Below are positions 8,191 through 17,566 of a DNA stretch of 64,000 nt, piece by piece. The number at the start of each line of letters is the position of its first letter. Position 1 is the stretch's first letter. The stretch covers positions 1 to 64,000 of the forward strand of contig NZ_JAAKDE010000016.1 in NCBI RefSeq assembly GCF_013664685.1. The letters are read 5' to 3'. A program made the position numbers and the translations under genes. Under the pieces are notes generated by a model that ran no database searches, was not told the origin of the DNA, and saw only the letters and a program-made list of their open reading frames with translations. The DNA comes from Capillibacterium thermochitinicola. GTDB taxonomy: Bacteria > Bacillota > UBA4882 > UBA10575.

Positions 8191-8789
8191 TAATTTTTTC
8201 CCCTTTCCCCGTTAAGGTATGGGTGTAAATGTTCTCTAAGCTGCCGGCGTCCCCGGTGGATGCGGGAGCGGACCGTACCGAGCGAACATTGGAGGATATT
8301 GCTGATCTCCTCATAGGAAAAGCCTTGGATATCACAGAGGACAACGGCGACACGAAACTCTTCCGGCAACCGCAGCAGGGCTTTTTGGATGGTCTCGCCG
8401 AGTTCGTGCCGGAGGGCAAAATCTTCCGGCAGCTTGCTGTGGTCAGGCACTTCTTTTGCTTTTTCCTGTTCAAGATGGGGCGGTGCTTCGTCTAAGGAAG
8501 CGACGAACGGGCGCCGCCTTTTTTTTCGGTATTGGTCAATAAACAGACGATATATAATTTGGTAAACCCAACGGTCAAAGGCCGTGCCTGCTTGAAAGCG
8601 GTGAAAAGCACGATAGGCCTTGAGTAAAGCTTCCTGGGTTAAGTCTTCGGCGTCGTCGTGATTCCCCGTTAAACGGTAAGCAAAGTGATAAAAGGCTTTT
8701 TCGTAGGTTTTGACTTGCTTTTCAAATTCTTTTAGCACATCTGGTGCCGATACCTTGCGGACTAATGATAAGGTTTCTGTATGCAGCAT
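8190..8789 (-). CDS. ECF RNA polymerase sigma factor (SigW-like)
   Basis: A group-4 sigma-70 factor of about 199 residues. Region 2 includes YRLTGNHDDAEDLTQEALLKAY and the RWVYQIIYRLFIDQYRK helix. Region 4 includes LPEEFRVAVVLCDIQG and the helix-turn-helix YEEISNILQCSLGTVRSRIHRGR. An ATG 13 codons upstream (8828) was rejected because it sits on the -10 element of a strong promoter; ATG 8789 follows AAAGGG. The anti-sigma factor is directly downstream and an HtrA protease lies upstream, pointing to an envelope-stress response. Confidence 0.9.
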   Translation of the reverse strand: MLHTETLSLVRKVSAPDVLKEFEKQVKTYEKAFYHFAYRLTGNHDDAEDLTQEALLKAYRAFHRFQAGTAFDRWVYQIIYRLFIDQYRKKRRRPFVASLDEAPPHLEQEKAKEVPDHSKLPEDFALRHELGETIQKALLRLPEEFRVAVVLCDIQGFSYEEISNILQCSLGTVRSRIHRGRRQLREHLHPYLNGERGKN

Positions 8790-8826
8790 AATATCCAAAC
8801 CCTTTCTCAGATAAGCTCTTACCTGC

Positions 8827-8855
8827 ATTTTACCGTTTAACTTTAATTATGTCAA
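8827..8855 (-). promoter_or_regulatory. sigma-A promoter of the sigma/anti-sigma operon
   Basis: On the minus strand TTGACA (8850-8855) and TAAAAT (8827-8832) are 17 bases apart. It lies between htrA and the sigma gene and fixes the sigma start at 8789. It looks like a housekeeping promoter, not an ECF autoregulated one. Confidence 0.75.
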
Positions 8856-8864
8856 AAGCAGGTT

Positions 8865-10064
8865 TTACCTTTGGTCTTCCGGCTTCGCTTCCAGGGTGAC
8901 ATCGATCTTTTTAAACTGGTTGTTTCGCCAGACCAGAAGGGAGATGGTTTCACCGACTTTCATTTTTTGGATCATATCGGCCAACTCATCACCGGACTTA
9001 ACCGGCTTTTGGTTTACTTGGGTAATAATATCCTGCGGGAGAAGCCCGGCTTTATCGGCAGGAGAGCCTTCCACCACGCGGCCGACATAAACACCGGTCT
9101 TAAAGGGTAATTTGAAATATTCCGTCATGTCTTCGTTAACGTCCTGCATATAAATGCCCAGCCAGGGTACGGTTGATTTTTCATGGGTGATTTTGCCTTG
9201 GTTAATCAGGTCGTCCAGATTGTCTTTCAGGATTTTAATGGGGATCGCAAAACCAATGTTTTGGGCGTTGGAAAGGATTGCCTCATTAATTCCAATAACT
9301 TCCCCTTTCAGGTTGACCAGGGGGCCGCCGCTGTTACCGGGGTTGATGGCGGCATCGGTCTGGATCAGATAACCCTCCTCTTTACTGTTGGAGATGGAAC
9401 GGTTTAGCGCGCTGATAATGCCGATGGTTACCGTTTCGTGCAAACCATAGGGGTTGCCGACGGCCACCACCCACTGTCCGATCTGCAGGCGATCGGAGTC
9501 ACCCATCTCTAAATAAGGAAGGTTTTTCGCGTCGATCTTAAGAATGGCCAAGTCATATTTGCGGTCCGAGCCTACGACCTTGGCGTCGTATTTTTTGCCG
9601 CCTTTCAGGTTGACGGTTATTTTTTCCGCGTTTTGGATCACATGATAATTGGTGACGATGTAACCATCCGGGCGAATCAGAAAACCGGATCCGGTTCCTT
9701 GTTGTTTGTATTCCCGTTGGCCGTAGAAATCAAAGAACCCAGGGCCGAAGAAATCCCGGAAAAACTCGGGAATGATCGGACTGGTCCGCACGGTCCGCTC
9801 GGTGTCGATGTAGACGACGGCAGGCGCTACTTTTTTGTGTACATTTATAATCGCATTTTCCCAGGAGGTATCGTTGGATCCGAAACTAAAAGCAGCTTGT
9901 TGGATCTGAAGCGGTTCTGTACTGGGGTTGGCGGCGGGAGTGGGGGTAGGCTTGTCTTTCCTGTCGTTAAAAGTCAGCAAGACCGCGGAAGTAGTAATCG
10001 AAGTGGCAATAATCACAAATAATAAGGTTAATAGTTTTTGGTAACGTTGAGCGAGTTTTCCCAT
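8865..10064 (-). CDS. HtrA/DegP-like serine protease with PDZ domain
   Basis: This is a membrane-anchored protease for misfolded envelope proteins. An N-terminal helix (about 11-31) anchors it, followed by a Thr/Pro-rich linker. The trypsin-like domain has the triad His141 (TNYHVI), Asp171 (YDLAIL) and Ser245 (GNSGGPLV). One C-terminal PDZ domain spans about 290-385, with GSPADKAGLLPQDII. The length of 399 matches HtrA/HtrB/YyxA-type proteins of Bacillota. The ATG has an AAGGAGG site. It lies upstream of the ECF sigma/anti-sigma pair in the same direction but has separate transcription signals; a functional link is plausible. Confidence 0.93.
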   Translation of the reverse strand: MGKLAQRYQKLLTLLFVIIATSITTSAVLLTFNDRKDKPTPTPAANPSTEPLQIQQAAFSFGSNDTSWENAIINVHKKVAPAVVYIDTERTVRTSPIIPEFFRDFFGPGFFDFYGQREYKQQGTGSGFLIRPDGYIVTNYHVIQNAEKITVNLKGGKKYDAKVVGSDRKYDLAILKIDAKNLPYLEMGDSDRLQIGQWVVAVGNPYGLHETVTIGIISALNRSISNSKEEGYLIQTDAAINPGNSGGPLVNLKGEVIGINEAILSNAQNIGFAIPIKILKDNLDDLINQGKITHEKSTVPWLGIYMQDVNEDMTEYFKLPFKTGVYVGRVVEGSPADKAGLLPQDIITQVNQKPVKSGDELADMIQKMKVGETISLLVWRNNQFKKIDVTLEAKPEDQR

Positions 10065-10298
10065 CGTCAGATCCTCCTTACCGGTAAGTTTGGTTTATAA
10101 TTAAAATTTCGACTTGCTTCTTTAGTGGGTTAAAACGATGCCTTTGGCGAAAAGTTCCCCCCGGCCAAAATTACAGAAATTTCTGGTTAAAAAGGAGGAG
10201 TTTCCTTCTCCAGGTGGAATTAAGTACGTGAATTATCAGTTAAAACACGTGGTCGAAGTGGTTCTTTCTTCGCTTGGAAGATAAGGAGTTCTGATGCA

Positions 10299-11180
10299 AT
10301 GCCTTATAGTATGACGGGCTACGGCAGGTTTAAATTGGAGGACGATCCCAACTACCTCGTTTCTGTTGAAGCCCGCAGTGTTAACCATCGATTTTTTGAT
10401 CTTTCGGTTCATTTGCCGAAGAATTATTCTTGGTTGGAAGAGAGTATCAATAAGCAGGTTCGCCCGTTGATACGACGGGGAAAGATCGATCTTTACGTGG
10501 CCATTGAGGAGCGCCCGGAAAACTGCAGTTGTCGGCTGGCCATTGACCGAAAGGTGCTGGCCGACTATTTGCGCGAACTGAATCAGGTCCGGAAGGAATT
10601 CCGCCTTGCCGGGAAAGTCGGGATCGAACAGATTTTGCAAATTCCTGATCTCTTTGTGAAAAAAGAAGAAATAAACGAAGAAGCGCTGGAAAAAGCGGTT
10701 CTGACAGCAGTGGAAGGAGCCGTGCAACAGCTTTTGGCGATGCGCCGCCGCGAAGGGGAGAACCTGGCGGCCGATCTGAAAGAGCGTATTCAACGCTTGG
10801 GCCAGATGATTGGAGAGATTGAGCGTGCGGCTGCGGCCTTACCCGACCTTTACCGGGAGAAGTTAACCAAAGCAGCCCACGATTTATTGGCCGACGTTGA
10901 AATCGATGAACACCGGTTGGCCATGGAGGTTCTTTTTTATGTTGAACGCTCGTCCATTACCGAAGAGCTGACTCGCTTTAAAAGCCATCTGGAGCAGTTT
11001 TTATCAACCCTGGAGGATCCGGGGTCAATTGGGAAAACGCTTGACTTTATTTGTCAGGAATTGAACCGCGAGATTAACACAATTGCGGCTAAAGCCAGTG
11101 AGTTAACCATCTCCCGTTATATCGTGGAGGTTAAGAGTGAAATTGAAAACATAAGAGAACAAGTTCAAAATATTGAATAG
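10299..11180 (+). CDS. yicC: YicC/YloC family endoribonuclease
   Basis: The N-terminal signature SMTGYGR, the SVEARSVNHRF stretch and the conserved C-terminal part (GKTLDFICQELNREINTIAAKA) identify the YicC family, 293 residues as expected. Members are endoribonucleases affecting RNA turnover. The ATG follows an AAGGAG site with somewhat long spacing. It opens the run yicC-mihF-remA-gmk-rpoZ-priA, a variant of the B. subtilis yloC-remA-gmk-rpoZ order. Confidence 0.93.
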   Translation: MPYSMTGYGRFKLEDDPNYLVSVEARSVNHRFFDLSVHLPKNYSWLEESINKQVRPLIRRGKIDLYVAIEERPENCSCRLAIDRKVLADYLRELNQVRKEFRLAGKVGIEQILQIPDLFVKKEEINEEALEKAVLTAVEGAVQQLLAMRRREGENLAADLKERIQRLGQMIGEIERAAAALPDLYREKLTKAAHDLLADVEIDEHRLAMEVLFYVERSSITEELTRFKSHLEQFLSTLEDPGSIGKTLDFICQELNREINTIAAKASELTISRYIVEVKSEIENIREQVQNIE

Positions 11181-11191
11181 GAGGTGAAAAA

Positions 11192-11506
11192 ATGCCGCTT
11201 CCAAAGCTGACGTTAGAAGAGAAAAAACAAGCATTAAAAAAGGCACAGCAGGTTCGGAGTGAACGGGCCAAAATTCGTCAGGACTTAAAAGCAGGGCGGA
11301 CCGGAATCCGTGAAATTCTGGAGCAGGTGGACAATGATGTCATCGCGAAAATGCGGGTTGCCTATTTGCTGGAGTCTTTACCGCGGATTGGGAAGGTTCG
11401 CACCCGCAAGATCATGAATGAGATTGGGATCGACGAGACCAGAAGAATCCAAGGGTTAGGATCCCGGCAGAAGCAGGCTTTGCTAGAGCGTTTTGGTAAC
11501 CAGTAA
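11192..11506 (+). CDS. mihF: integration host factor, actinobacterial type (mIHF-like)
   Basis: The 104-residue protein matches the mycobacterial-type IHF family and not HU/IHF. It has a charged N-terminal helix (about 5-40), the linker VDNDVIAKMRVAYLLESLP and a helix-two-turn-helix segment GIGKVRTRKIM-type ending in QGLGSRQKQALLERF. These proteins bind DNA non-specifically and bend it. In actinobacteria the gene lies directly upstream of gmk; here remA separates them. It has an AGGAGGTG ribosome site 11 bases after yicC and is clearly co-transcribed. Confidence 0.88.
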   Translation: MPLPKLTLEEKKQALKKAQQVRSERAKIRQDLKAGRTGIREILEQVDNDVIAKMRVAYLLESLPRIGKVRTRKIMNEIGIDETRRIQGLGSRQKQALLERFGNQ

Positions 11507-11527
11507 AAAAGGGGGATTCCACTCCGC

Positions 11528-11797
11528 ATGGATATCAAATTGATCAATATAGGTTTTGGCAATATGGTTGCGGCCAACCGAATTGTGGCGATCGTGAGCC
11601 CCGAGTCGGCGCCAATTAAACGGATTATCCAGGAGAGCCGCGAGCGGGGGACCCTGATTGATGCCACATACGGGAGAAGAACGAGGGCCGTAATTATTGT
11701 GGACAGCCTCCACGTCATCCTTTCCGCAGTACAACCTGAAACTGTTGCGCACCGTTTAAATTCTAAGGAAGCAGCAAATACTGATCCAGAGGAGTAA
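11528..11797 (+). CDS. remA: extracellular matrix regulator RemA (DUF370)
   Basis: An 89-residue DUF370/RemA protein with the conserved [22 protein letters not shown] and [13 protein letters not shown] stretches. In B. subtilis RemA forms ring-like oligomers that bind DNA and activate biofilm-matrix and osmolyte genes. In this position (between yicC and gmk) it is nearly universal in Bacillota. The last 15 residues diverge, as is common. Confidence 0.93.
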   Translation: MDIKLINIGFGNMVAANRIVAIVSPESAPIKRIIQESRERGTLIDATYGRRTRAVIIVDSLHVILSAVQPETVAHRLNSKEAANTDPEE

Positions 11798-11807
11798 TCA
11801 ATGATCG

Positions 11808-12404
11808 ATGGAAGGCTTACTTTTTGTGCTTTCAGGTCCGTCCGGAGTGGGAAAAAATACCGTTTTAAAGGAAGTGCTGGCCAAGCGTCCCGATCTGACC
11901 TATTCAATCTCAGCCACGACCCGTCCGCCGCGGGGGCAGGAAGTCGACGGGGTAAATTATTACTTTCTAACAGAAGAGCAGTTTTTAGCGGAGCGTCAGC
12001 AGAACGGGTTTTTAGAGTGGGCGGAGATTTATGGTCATTACTACGGTACCCCCAAAAAGCAGGTTCTGGCTCTGCTTCAGAAGGGACAACATGTCATTTT
12101 GGATGTGGACATTCAAGGTGCTGCTCAGATCCGGCAAAACTACGCCAATGCGGTCTTGATCTTCCTCTATCCACCCTCGATTGCCGAACTAATCCGGCGG
12201 TTGCGAGAGAGGAACACCGAAGATGAAGAGGCGATCAGGAAAAGGTTGGCCTATATTGAAAAGGAGTTAGCCGCGGTAGAGTTCTATGATTATGTTGTAG
12301 TTAATGACCGTTTAGATGAAGCATGTATGCGGGTGGAATCGATCATTAACGCCGAAGAAGTTAGAGTGACGCGCGGGTACTGGAAGCGGTTGCTTAACCC
12401 TTGA
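11808..12404 (+). CDS. gmk: guanylate kinase
   Basis: Guanylate kinase phosphorylates GMP to GDP. The P-loop GPSGVGKNT (10-18) is followed by SISATTRPPRGQE and GVNYYFLT, which form the GMP-binding region, and ILDVDIQGA. Length 198 is typical. The loop has Asn where Gly or Ser is more usual (GKNT versus GKGT/GKST), which appears to be a tolerated variant. The ribosome site AGAGGAG is about 13 bases upstream of the ATG. It lies in the remA-gmk-rpoZ operon. Confidence 0.95.
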   Translation: MEGLLFVLSGPSGVGKNTVLKEVLAKRPDLTYSISATTRPPRGQEVDGVNYYFLTEEQFLAERQQNGFLEWAEIYGHYYGTPKKQVLALLQKGQHVILDVDIQGAAQIRQNYANAVLIFLYPPSIAELIRRLRERNTEDEEAIRKRLAYIEKELAAVEFYDYVVVNDRLDEACMRVESIINAEEVRVTRGYWKRLLNP

Positions 12405-12467
12405 CAAAACGAAAAAAACTGCTTATTGTTATTTATGAGTATCGGGTTAGGGAGGCATCTTACACCG

Positions 12468-12671
12468 ATGATTACACCATCTTTGGAAGAGCTCTTGGCA
12501 AGGGTCGACAACAGATACACTCTTGTTGTAACCGCTGCCAAACGTGCCCGCCAGCTTATCAATGAAAGCGGTCCGAATAAAGACGGGACAATCGGAGCCG
12601 TTTCGACCGCTTTGGAAGAAATTCTGCAGGGAAAAATCGTTCCCGTACAGAAACCCTATAGTAGTGTGTAA
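12468..12671 (+). CDS. rpoZ: RNA polymerase omega subunit
   Basis: A small protein of 67 residues with the omega signature: TPSLEELLARVDNRYTLVVTAAKRARQL, then a segment leading to the conserved ALEEILQGKI. Omega helps RNA polymerase assembly. In-frame starts exist upstream (12426, 12435), but ATG 12468 matches the family start and has GGAGG at 12451-12455. It follows gmk as in most Bacillota and is followed by a terminator. Confidence 0.88.
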   Translation: MITPSLEELLARVDNRYTLVVTAAKRARQLINESGPNKDGTIGAVSTALEEILQGKIVPVQKPYSSV

Positions 12672-12686
12672 GGGTACATTTTTTAC

Positions 12687-12715
12687 CCCGGCGCGTCTGG
12701 CGCCGGGTATTTTGT
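12687..12715 (+). terminator. intrinsic terminator after rpoZ
   Basis: An 8-bp GC stem (CCCGGCGC/GCGCCGGG) with a GTCTG loop is followed by TATTTTGTTATTT. It divides the yicC-rpoZ block from priA. Confidence 0.7.
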
Positions 12716-12756
12716 TATTTACGGCTTTTTAAGCGCACGGAGTTTGGAGGATTAAG

Positions 12757-15216
12757 ATGAATCCCGGTCGTTACGTTCAGGCTTGTGTTAACCTACCGGA
12801 ATTACCGGATGATCGTTTATATGATTATCATATCCCCGCCGACTGGCCGTTCATTCCATCCCCGGGCAGCCGCGTTTTGGTGCCTTTTGCCGGGCGCCGC
12901 GCGGAAGCGATCGTTTGGGGATGTCAAGAACCGACTTATCCGGAGACGATCAAAGACGTCCTGGCGGTGTTGGACGATACACCTTTGCTTACGCCGGACC
13001 AAATGTCCCTCATTGACTGGCTGGCCATGCGTTATTTCTGCCGCCGGCAGGATCTGCTCCATCTGTTTTTACCGCCCGGGCTGAAGGCCCGGACGGAGAA
13101 ATGCTGGCGATTGACGGGAGAACCGGCTAAGATGACGGCATTGCTCGACCGCCTGCCCCTTCCGCCGGAGGTGCTTCAGGATTTGCGGAAAGCGTTGGCC
13201 GGGCTGGCCGAGGAATATACGCCCCTGCCCAAGCTGCCAACCGAGTTTAAACCCTATTTAAACCAGTTTGTGGAGCAGGGTTTCATCAAAATATGTTGGC
13301 GACCGCAAAAACCGGCGGTCAACTTTAAAACGGTTCAGGCCTATACTTTAGCCCCGGAGTTTTCCCGGGCTGCGGCTGACCGGTTGACCGCCAAGCAACA
13401 GAAAGTGGTGGCTTTCCTGGCGGACCAAACCACTCCGGTGAGCACGAAGGAGATTCTGGCGGCGACCGGGGTTACGGCCAGCGTCTTAACGGCCTTGTGC
13501 CAAAGGGGATACCTGACCAAAACAACTTTGACCTTGGAGCGCAACCCCTTCCGGCAACCGGCGGTCCCCCAACCGGTGCCGGAGCTCAACGCCGAGCAGG
13601 CGCAGGCCTTGGCGCAGATCCGTGCCGCTTTGCACCGGGGAGAAACGGCCGCCTTTCTTTTGCACGGGGTGACCGGAAGCGGCAAGACCGAGGTTTATTT
13701 ACAGGCAATTGCGGAAGCCCTTAAGCTGGGCAAGGATGCTATTTTCCTGGTTCCCGAGATCGCGTTGACCCCGCAAACCGTGGAACGGGTCCGGGCCCGG
13801 TTCGGCGAAACGGTGGCGGTTATGCACAGCAGCTTGTCCGAGGGCGAACGGTTCGAACAGTGGTGGAAGATGAAAAACGGTGAGGTTAAGGTGGTGGTGG
13901 GGGCCCGCTCGGCCGTTTTTGCACCCCTGCCCAACTTAGGCCTGATCATTGTCGATGAGGAGCATGAGTTCACTTATAAACAGGAAGAGGTGCCCCGTTA
14001 TCATGCGAAAGAAGTGGCCTATGAGCTTTGCCGGCGGAACAAGGGTGTGCTGGTGCTGGGGAGTGCCACTCCTTCCCTGGAAAGTGTTTATGCCCGGGAA
14101 AAGGGAGAACTGATCGGATTGACCCTGACCCAAAGGGTGCTCGGCCGTCCGTTGCCCCGGGTCCAGGTGGTCGATTTGCGCCAAGAGTTTAAAGCCCGGC
14201 GCTTCACCGTGCTCTCACCCGTCTTGAAGGACGAGATCGCCAAGCGGCTCCAGCGCCGGGAACAAGTGATCATCCTCTTGAACCGCCGGGGATTTGCCAC
14301 TTTTATTCTTTGCCGCGAATGCGGGCAGGTTTTAAAATGCTCCGCTTGTGATGTGACGCTTACTTATCACCGGAAACCGAATGTGCTGCGCTGTCATTAC
14401 TGCGACTACCAAATGGTTCCCCCGGACCGTTGTCCCCACTGTCAAAGCCATTATATCCGTTATTTTGGCCATGGCACTCAGCGGTTGGAAGAGGAATTAA
14501 CCACCGAATTTCCCCACGCCCGGGTCGCGCGGATGGATCTGGACACGACCAGCCGGAAAGGGAGTCATGAACAGATCTACCGGCAATTGGTCCGGCGGGA
14601 GATTGACATTTTGTTGGGAACGCAAATGGTGGCCAAGGGTTTGGACCTGCCCAACGTGACCTTGGTGGGTATCGTCGCCGCCGATGCGGGGCTAAATCTT
14701 CCGGATTTTCGCGCGGCGGAGCGGACTTACCAGCTCTTAACCCAGGCGGCGGGCCGCGCGGGACGGGGGAGCGAGGCCGGTTTGGTTGTGGTGCAGACCT
14801 ATAATCCCGAACATTACAGTATCAAGGCCCTTGTCGCCCAGGAGGAGGCGGCCTTCTACCGGCAGGAGCTTGCTTACCGGGAAGCAGCCAATTACCCGCC
14901 TTTTACCCACCTGATCCGGGTGCTCTTTTCCGGACCAGACCAGCACGCAGTGGTCAAAGCCGCTCAGAAGTGGACATCCCTTTTGCAGATGGCGCTCGCG
15001 AAATTGGCGCTCCCGCCCGCAACCATGGAAATAATCGGGCCGCAGCCGGCCTTGATTGAAAAAATAAAGAACAAGTTTCGTTGGCATACTTTGCTGAAAA
15101 CCAAAGAACTGGTCCTGGCTGAGCGCTTATTACCCCGGGTCGTCCAAGCCCTGAATCGTGAGCGGCGCCAGGGCGTCCGTATTATCATCGACGAAAATCC
15201 CTATTCCGTGTTATAA
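12757..15216 (+). CDS. priA: primosomal protein N' (PriA helicase)
   Basis: PriA reloads replication at stalled forks. The N-terminal 3'-end DNA-binding domain (about 1-100) precedes helicase motifs: Walker A GVTGSGKTEVY (about 303-313), Walker B DEEHEFTYK (about 400), GSATPSLESV and the late motif QAAGRAGR. Two zinc clusters of Cys pairs are seen in about residues 520-566 (CRECG, CSAC, CHYC, CPHC). Length 819 is normal. In B. subtilis coaBC separates rpoZ from priA; it is absent here. Confidence 0.96.
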   Translation: MNPGRYVQACVNLPELPDDRLYDYHIPADWPFIPSPGSRVLVPFAGRRAEAIVWGCQEPTYPETIKDVLAVLDDTPLLTPDQMSLIDWLAMRYFCRRQDLLHLFLPPGLKARTEKCWRLTGEPAKMTALLDRLPLPPEVLQDLRKALAGLAEEYTPLPKLPTEFKPYLNQFVEQGFIKICWRPQKPAVNFKTVQAYTLAPEFSRAAADRLTAKQQKVVAFLADQTTPVSTKEILAATGVTASVLTALCQRGYLTKTTLTLERNPFRQPAVPQPVPELNAEQAQALAQIRAALHRGETAAFLLHGVTGSGKTEVYLQAIAEALKLGKDAIFLVPEIALTPQTVERVRARFGETVAVMHSSLSEGERFEQWWKMKNGEVKVVVGARSAVFAPLPNLGLIIVDEEHEFTYKQEEVPRYHAKEVAYELCRRNKGVLVLGSATPSLESVYAREKGELIGLTLTQRVLGRPLPRVQVVDLRQEFKARRFTVLSPVLKDEIAKRLQRREQVIILLNRRGFATFILCRECGQVLKCSACDVTLTYHRKPNVLRCHYCDYQMVPPDRCPHCQSHYIRYFGHGTQRLEEELTTEFPHARVARMDLDTTSRKGSHEQIYRQLVRREIDILLGTQMVAKGLDLPNVTLVGIVAADAGLNLPDFRAAERTYQLLTQAAGRAGRGSEAGLVVVQTYNPEHYSIKALVAQEEAAFYRQELAYREAANYPPFTHLIRVLFSGPDQHAVVKAAQKWTSLLQMALAKLALPPATMEIIGPQPALIEKIKNKFRWHTLLKTKELVLAERLLPRVVQALNRERRQGVRIIIDENPYSVL

Positions 15217-15317
15217 TACTTTCATCAACTCTTTTCTGGATATATCAAGTCTTTCCCGGTCGTGATTGGCATAGAAGAATTATAGATGTATTTTGGATCG
15301 AAAGGAAGAGCTGTTAG

Positions 15318-15776
15318 ATGGTTTTACCGATTCTTACCGAACCCAATCCGCTTTTGCGCCAAAAGGCCAAGCCGGTCAAGAAGATTACGAAAAGGATAAA
15401 AAAACTGACCCAGAACATGCTGGAAACGATGTACGCGGCGGATGGGGTCGGGCTGGCCGGTCCCCAGGTGGGTGTAAGCGAGCGGATCATTGTGATCGAT
15501 GTGGGGGACGGCCCGATTGTCTTAGTCAATCCGGAGATTGTCAGTGCTACAGGCGAGGAGCGGGACGTGGAAGGTTGTTTGAGTATTCCCGGCCGGAACG
15601 GCTATGTGACCAGAGCGGCCAAAGTAAAGGTGGCCGGGGTAGATCTGGAAGGGCGTCGGGTTGAGCTGGTGGGTGAAGGCCTCCTTGCCCGGGCGTTTCA
15701 ACATGAGATTGACCACTTGGACGGGATTTTGTTCATCGACTACCTGTCGCCGGAAGCGGAGGGAGCAGGAAGATGA
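15318..15776 (+). CDS. def: peptide deformylase
   Basis: Def removes the formyl group from new proteins. All three motifs are present: GVGLAGPQ (43-50), EGCLSIPG (85-92, metal-binding Cys87) and HEIDH (129-133). Length 152 fits the type 1 enzyme. AAGGAAGAG precedes the ATG. Its end overlaps fmt by four bases (ATGA), so the deformylase and formyltransferase are translationally coupled, the classic arrangement. Confidence 0.96.
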   Translation: MVLPILTEPNPLLRQKAKPVKKITKRIKKLTQNMLETMYAADGVGLAGPQVGVSERIIVIDVGDGPIVLVNPEIVSATGEERDVEGCLSIPGRNGYVTRAAKVKVAGVDLEGRRVELVGEGLLARAFQHEIDHLDGILFIDYLSPEAEGAGR

Positions 15777-16720
15777 GAGTGGTTTTTATGGGCACCCCGG
15801 AGTTTGCGGCGGTTTCCCTCCGGAGTTTACTGGCGGCCGGACACCAGGTGGTGGGGGTGGTCACGCAACCGGACCGTCCCCGCGGGCGGGGGATGAAACT
15901 GTCCCCCTCACCGGTAAAGCAGTTGGCAATGGAGCATAACCTACCGGTCGTCCAACCGGAGCGGCTTCCCGATGCTGAAGTAATGGTTTTGCTTGCGGAG
16001 ACCCGTCCCGAAGTAATTGTGGTGGTGGCCTACGGTTTAAAGATTCCACCTGTGATTTTGAACTATCCGCCGCACGGGTGTGTGAACGTCCATGCTTCCC
16101 TTCTCCCCAAATACCGGGGGGCATCCCCGATTCAGGCCGTCCTCTTGAACGGGGAGACAATCACCGGGGTTACCACGATGCGGATGGATGAAGGTTGGGA
16201 TACGGGTGATCTGTTGCTTAGTCGGCAAGTCCCGATTGACCCGGACGAAAACTTCGGTTCCCTCCATGACCGCCTGGCGGTGGTGGGGGGCGAAGTTTTG
16301 CTGGAAACCCTGGCTGGTCTGGCTGCGGGTACGGTACAGCCGGTCCCCCAGAACCATGCGGAAGCGACCTATGTTCCGAAGTTAACCGAGGAAGATCTGG
16401 TTTTGGTGTGGACGGATTCAACGATGGCACTCCATAACCGGATCCGGGCGTTTTCGCCTGTTCCCGGGGCTCGTACTTTTTTGCACGGGGAAATTTTGAA
16501 GGTTTGGGCGGCCCGACCGGGACAAGGCTGGTATGGTTTGGAAGGAGCCCGGCCCGGGACGATCGGGGCGGTGACCAAGGAAGAGGGGGGAGGACTGCCG
16601 GTCCGGACCGGGGACGGGGTTTTGTTACTGACGGAGATCCAGAGCCCGGGGAAGAAACGCCTCCCTGTCCTGCAGTTTGTGGCCGGGAATCCTTTAACGC
16701 CCGGGATAATTCTTGGTTAA
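15773..16720 (+). CDS. fmt: methionyl-tRNA formyltransferase
   Basis: Fmt formylates initiator Met-tRNA with 10-formyl-tetrahydrofolate. The N-terminal domain has [27 protein letters not shown] (the Asn-His-Asp catalytic core region) and MDEGWDTGD. The C-terminal OB-like domain begins near residue 205. Length 315 is normal. It is coupled to def. Confidence 0.96.
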   Translation: MRVVFMGTPEFAAVSLRSLLAAGHQVVGVVTQPDRPRGRGMKLSPSPVKQLAMEHNLPVVQPERLPDAEVMVLLAETRPEVIVVVAYGLKIPPVILNYPPHGCVNVHASLLPKYRGASPIQAVLLNGETITGVTTMRMDEGWDTGDLLLSRQVPIDPDENFGSLHDRLAVVGGEVLLETLAGLAAGTVQPVPQNHAEATYVPKLTEEDLVLVWTDSTMALHNRIRAFSPVPGARTFLHGEILKVWAARPGQGWYGLEGARPGTIGAVTKEEGGGLPVRTGDGVLLLTEIQSPGKKRLPVLQFVAGNPLTPGIILG

Positions 16721-16864
16721 AGTCGGTTTAAGAAGGAAACTTTTGCGGCGGATGGGCGTTCTCTTTCCCTGAGAAAGCGGGCTTTCCGGAAAAACGGGCT
16801 GCACCTTGCGGTTGGTTTTAAATAACGGAAGCCATTACTTACACGTGAAGGAGGTTTTGCCACG

Positions 16865-17566
16865 ATGTTTTTCCCCTTTTACGACCCCACCTATATCCTG
16901 CTTATTCCAGCGATTATTCTGGCGGTTTATGCGCAGATCAAAGTGCAATCCACTTTTGACCACTATTCACGGGTCCGGGCCAGCTCCGGCGTAACCGGCG
17001 CTCAAGTGGCCCGCGCTTTGCTGGATAAAAACAACCTGACCGATGTGGTGGTGGAGATCACCCCGGGGCGCTTGACCGACCATTACGATCCGAGAACAAA
17101 GCGGTTGCGCCTTTCGGCCGAAAACTACCACGGGACGTCGCTGGCGGCCTTAGGCGTGGCGGCCCACGAAACCGGCCATGCGATCCAGCACGCCCAGGAG
17201 TACATTCCCCTGAATCTTAGGAATGCCATCTTCCCGGTGGCCAGTTTTGGTTCGAGTCTGGCTTTCCCCCTGTTTTTCATCGGCCTCTGGTTTGGCCGGG
17301 GCGGAACTTTCTTAATGGACCTGGGCATTCTGCTGTTTACCTTTGCCGTTCTCTTCCAGGTGATTACCTTGCCGGTGGAATTTAACGCCAGCGGACGGGC
17401 CCTTCGGATGCTGGAGAGCGAAGGTTATTTAATGCGCGGCGGCGAAGTGGCCGGTGCCCGTAAAGTCTTAAGTGCCGCGGCTTTAACCTATTTGGCGGCG
17501 ACGGCAATGGCTTTGCTCCAACTCTTGCGCCTCGTCCTGCTGCGTGGAGCCCGGCGAGATGATTAA
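16865..17566 (+). CDS. membrane zinc metallopeptidase, YugP type (Zn_peptidase_2)
   Basis: A 233-residue membrane protein of PF04298. It has an N-terminal helix (about 8-25), the zinc motif HETGH (101-105) followed by AIQHA, and hydrophobic segments at about 118-165 and near the C-terminus. The GVAAHETGHAIQHA context is diagnostic. The true substrate of this family is not known. GGAGG lies before the ATG. The C-terminal codons overlap the start of rsmB by eight bases, so it belongs to the def-fmt-rsmB operon. Confidence 0.9.
   Translation: MFFPFYDPTYILLIPAIILAVYAQIKVQSTFDHYSRVRASSGVTGAQVARALLDKNNLTDVVVEITPGRLTDHYDPRTKRLRLSAENYHGTSLAALGVAAHETGHAIQHAQEYIPLNLRNAIFPVASFGSSLAFPLFFIGLWFGRGGTFLMDLGILLFTFAVLFQVITLPVEFNASGRALRMLESEGYLMRGGEVAGARKVLSAAALTYLAATAMALLQLLRLVLLRGARRDD

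Noticed and set aside
8790-8828. Upstream ATG for the ECF sigma factor
   Set aside because: That ATG lies on the -10 element of a near-consensus promoter and has no ribosome site.
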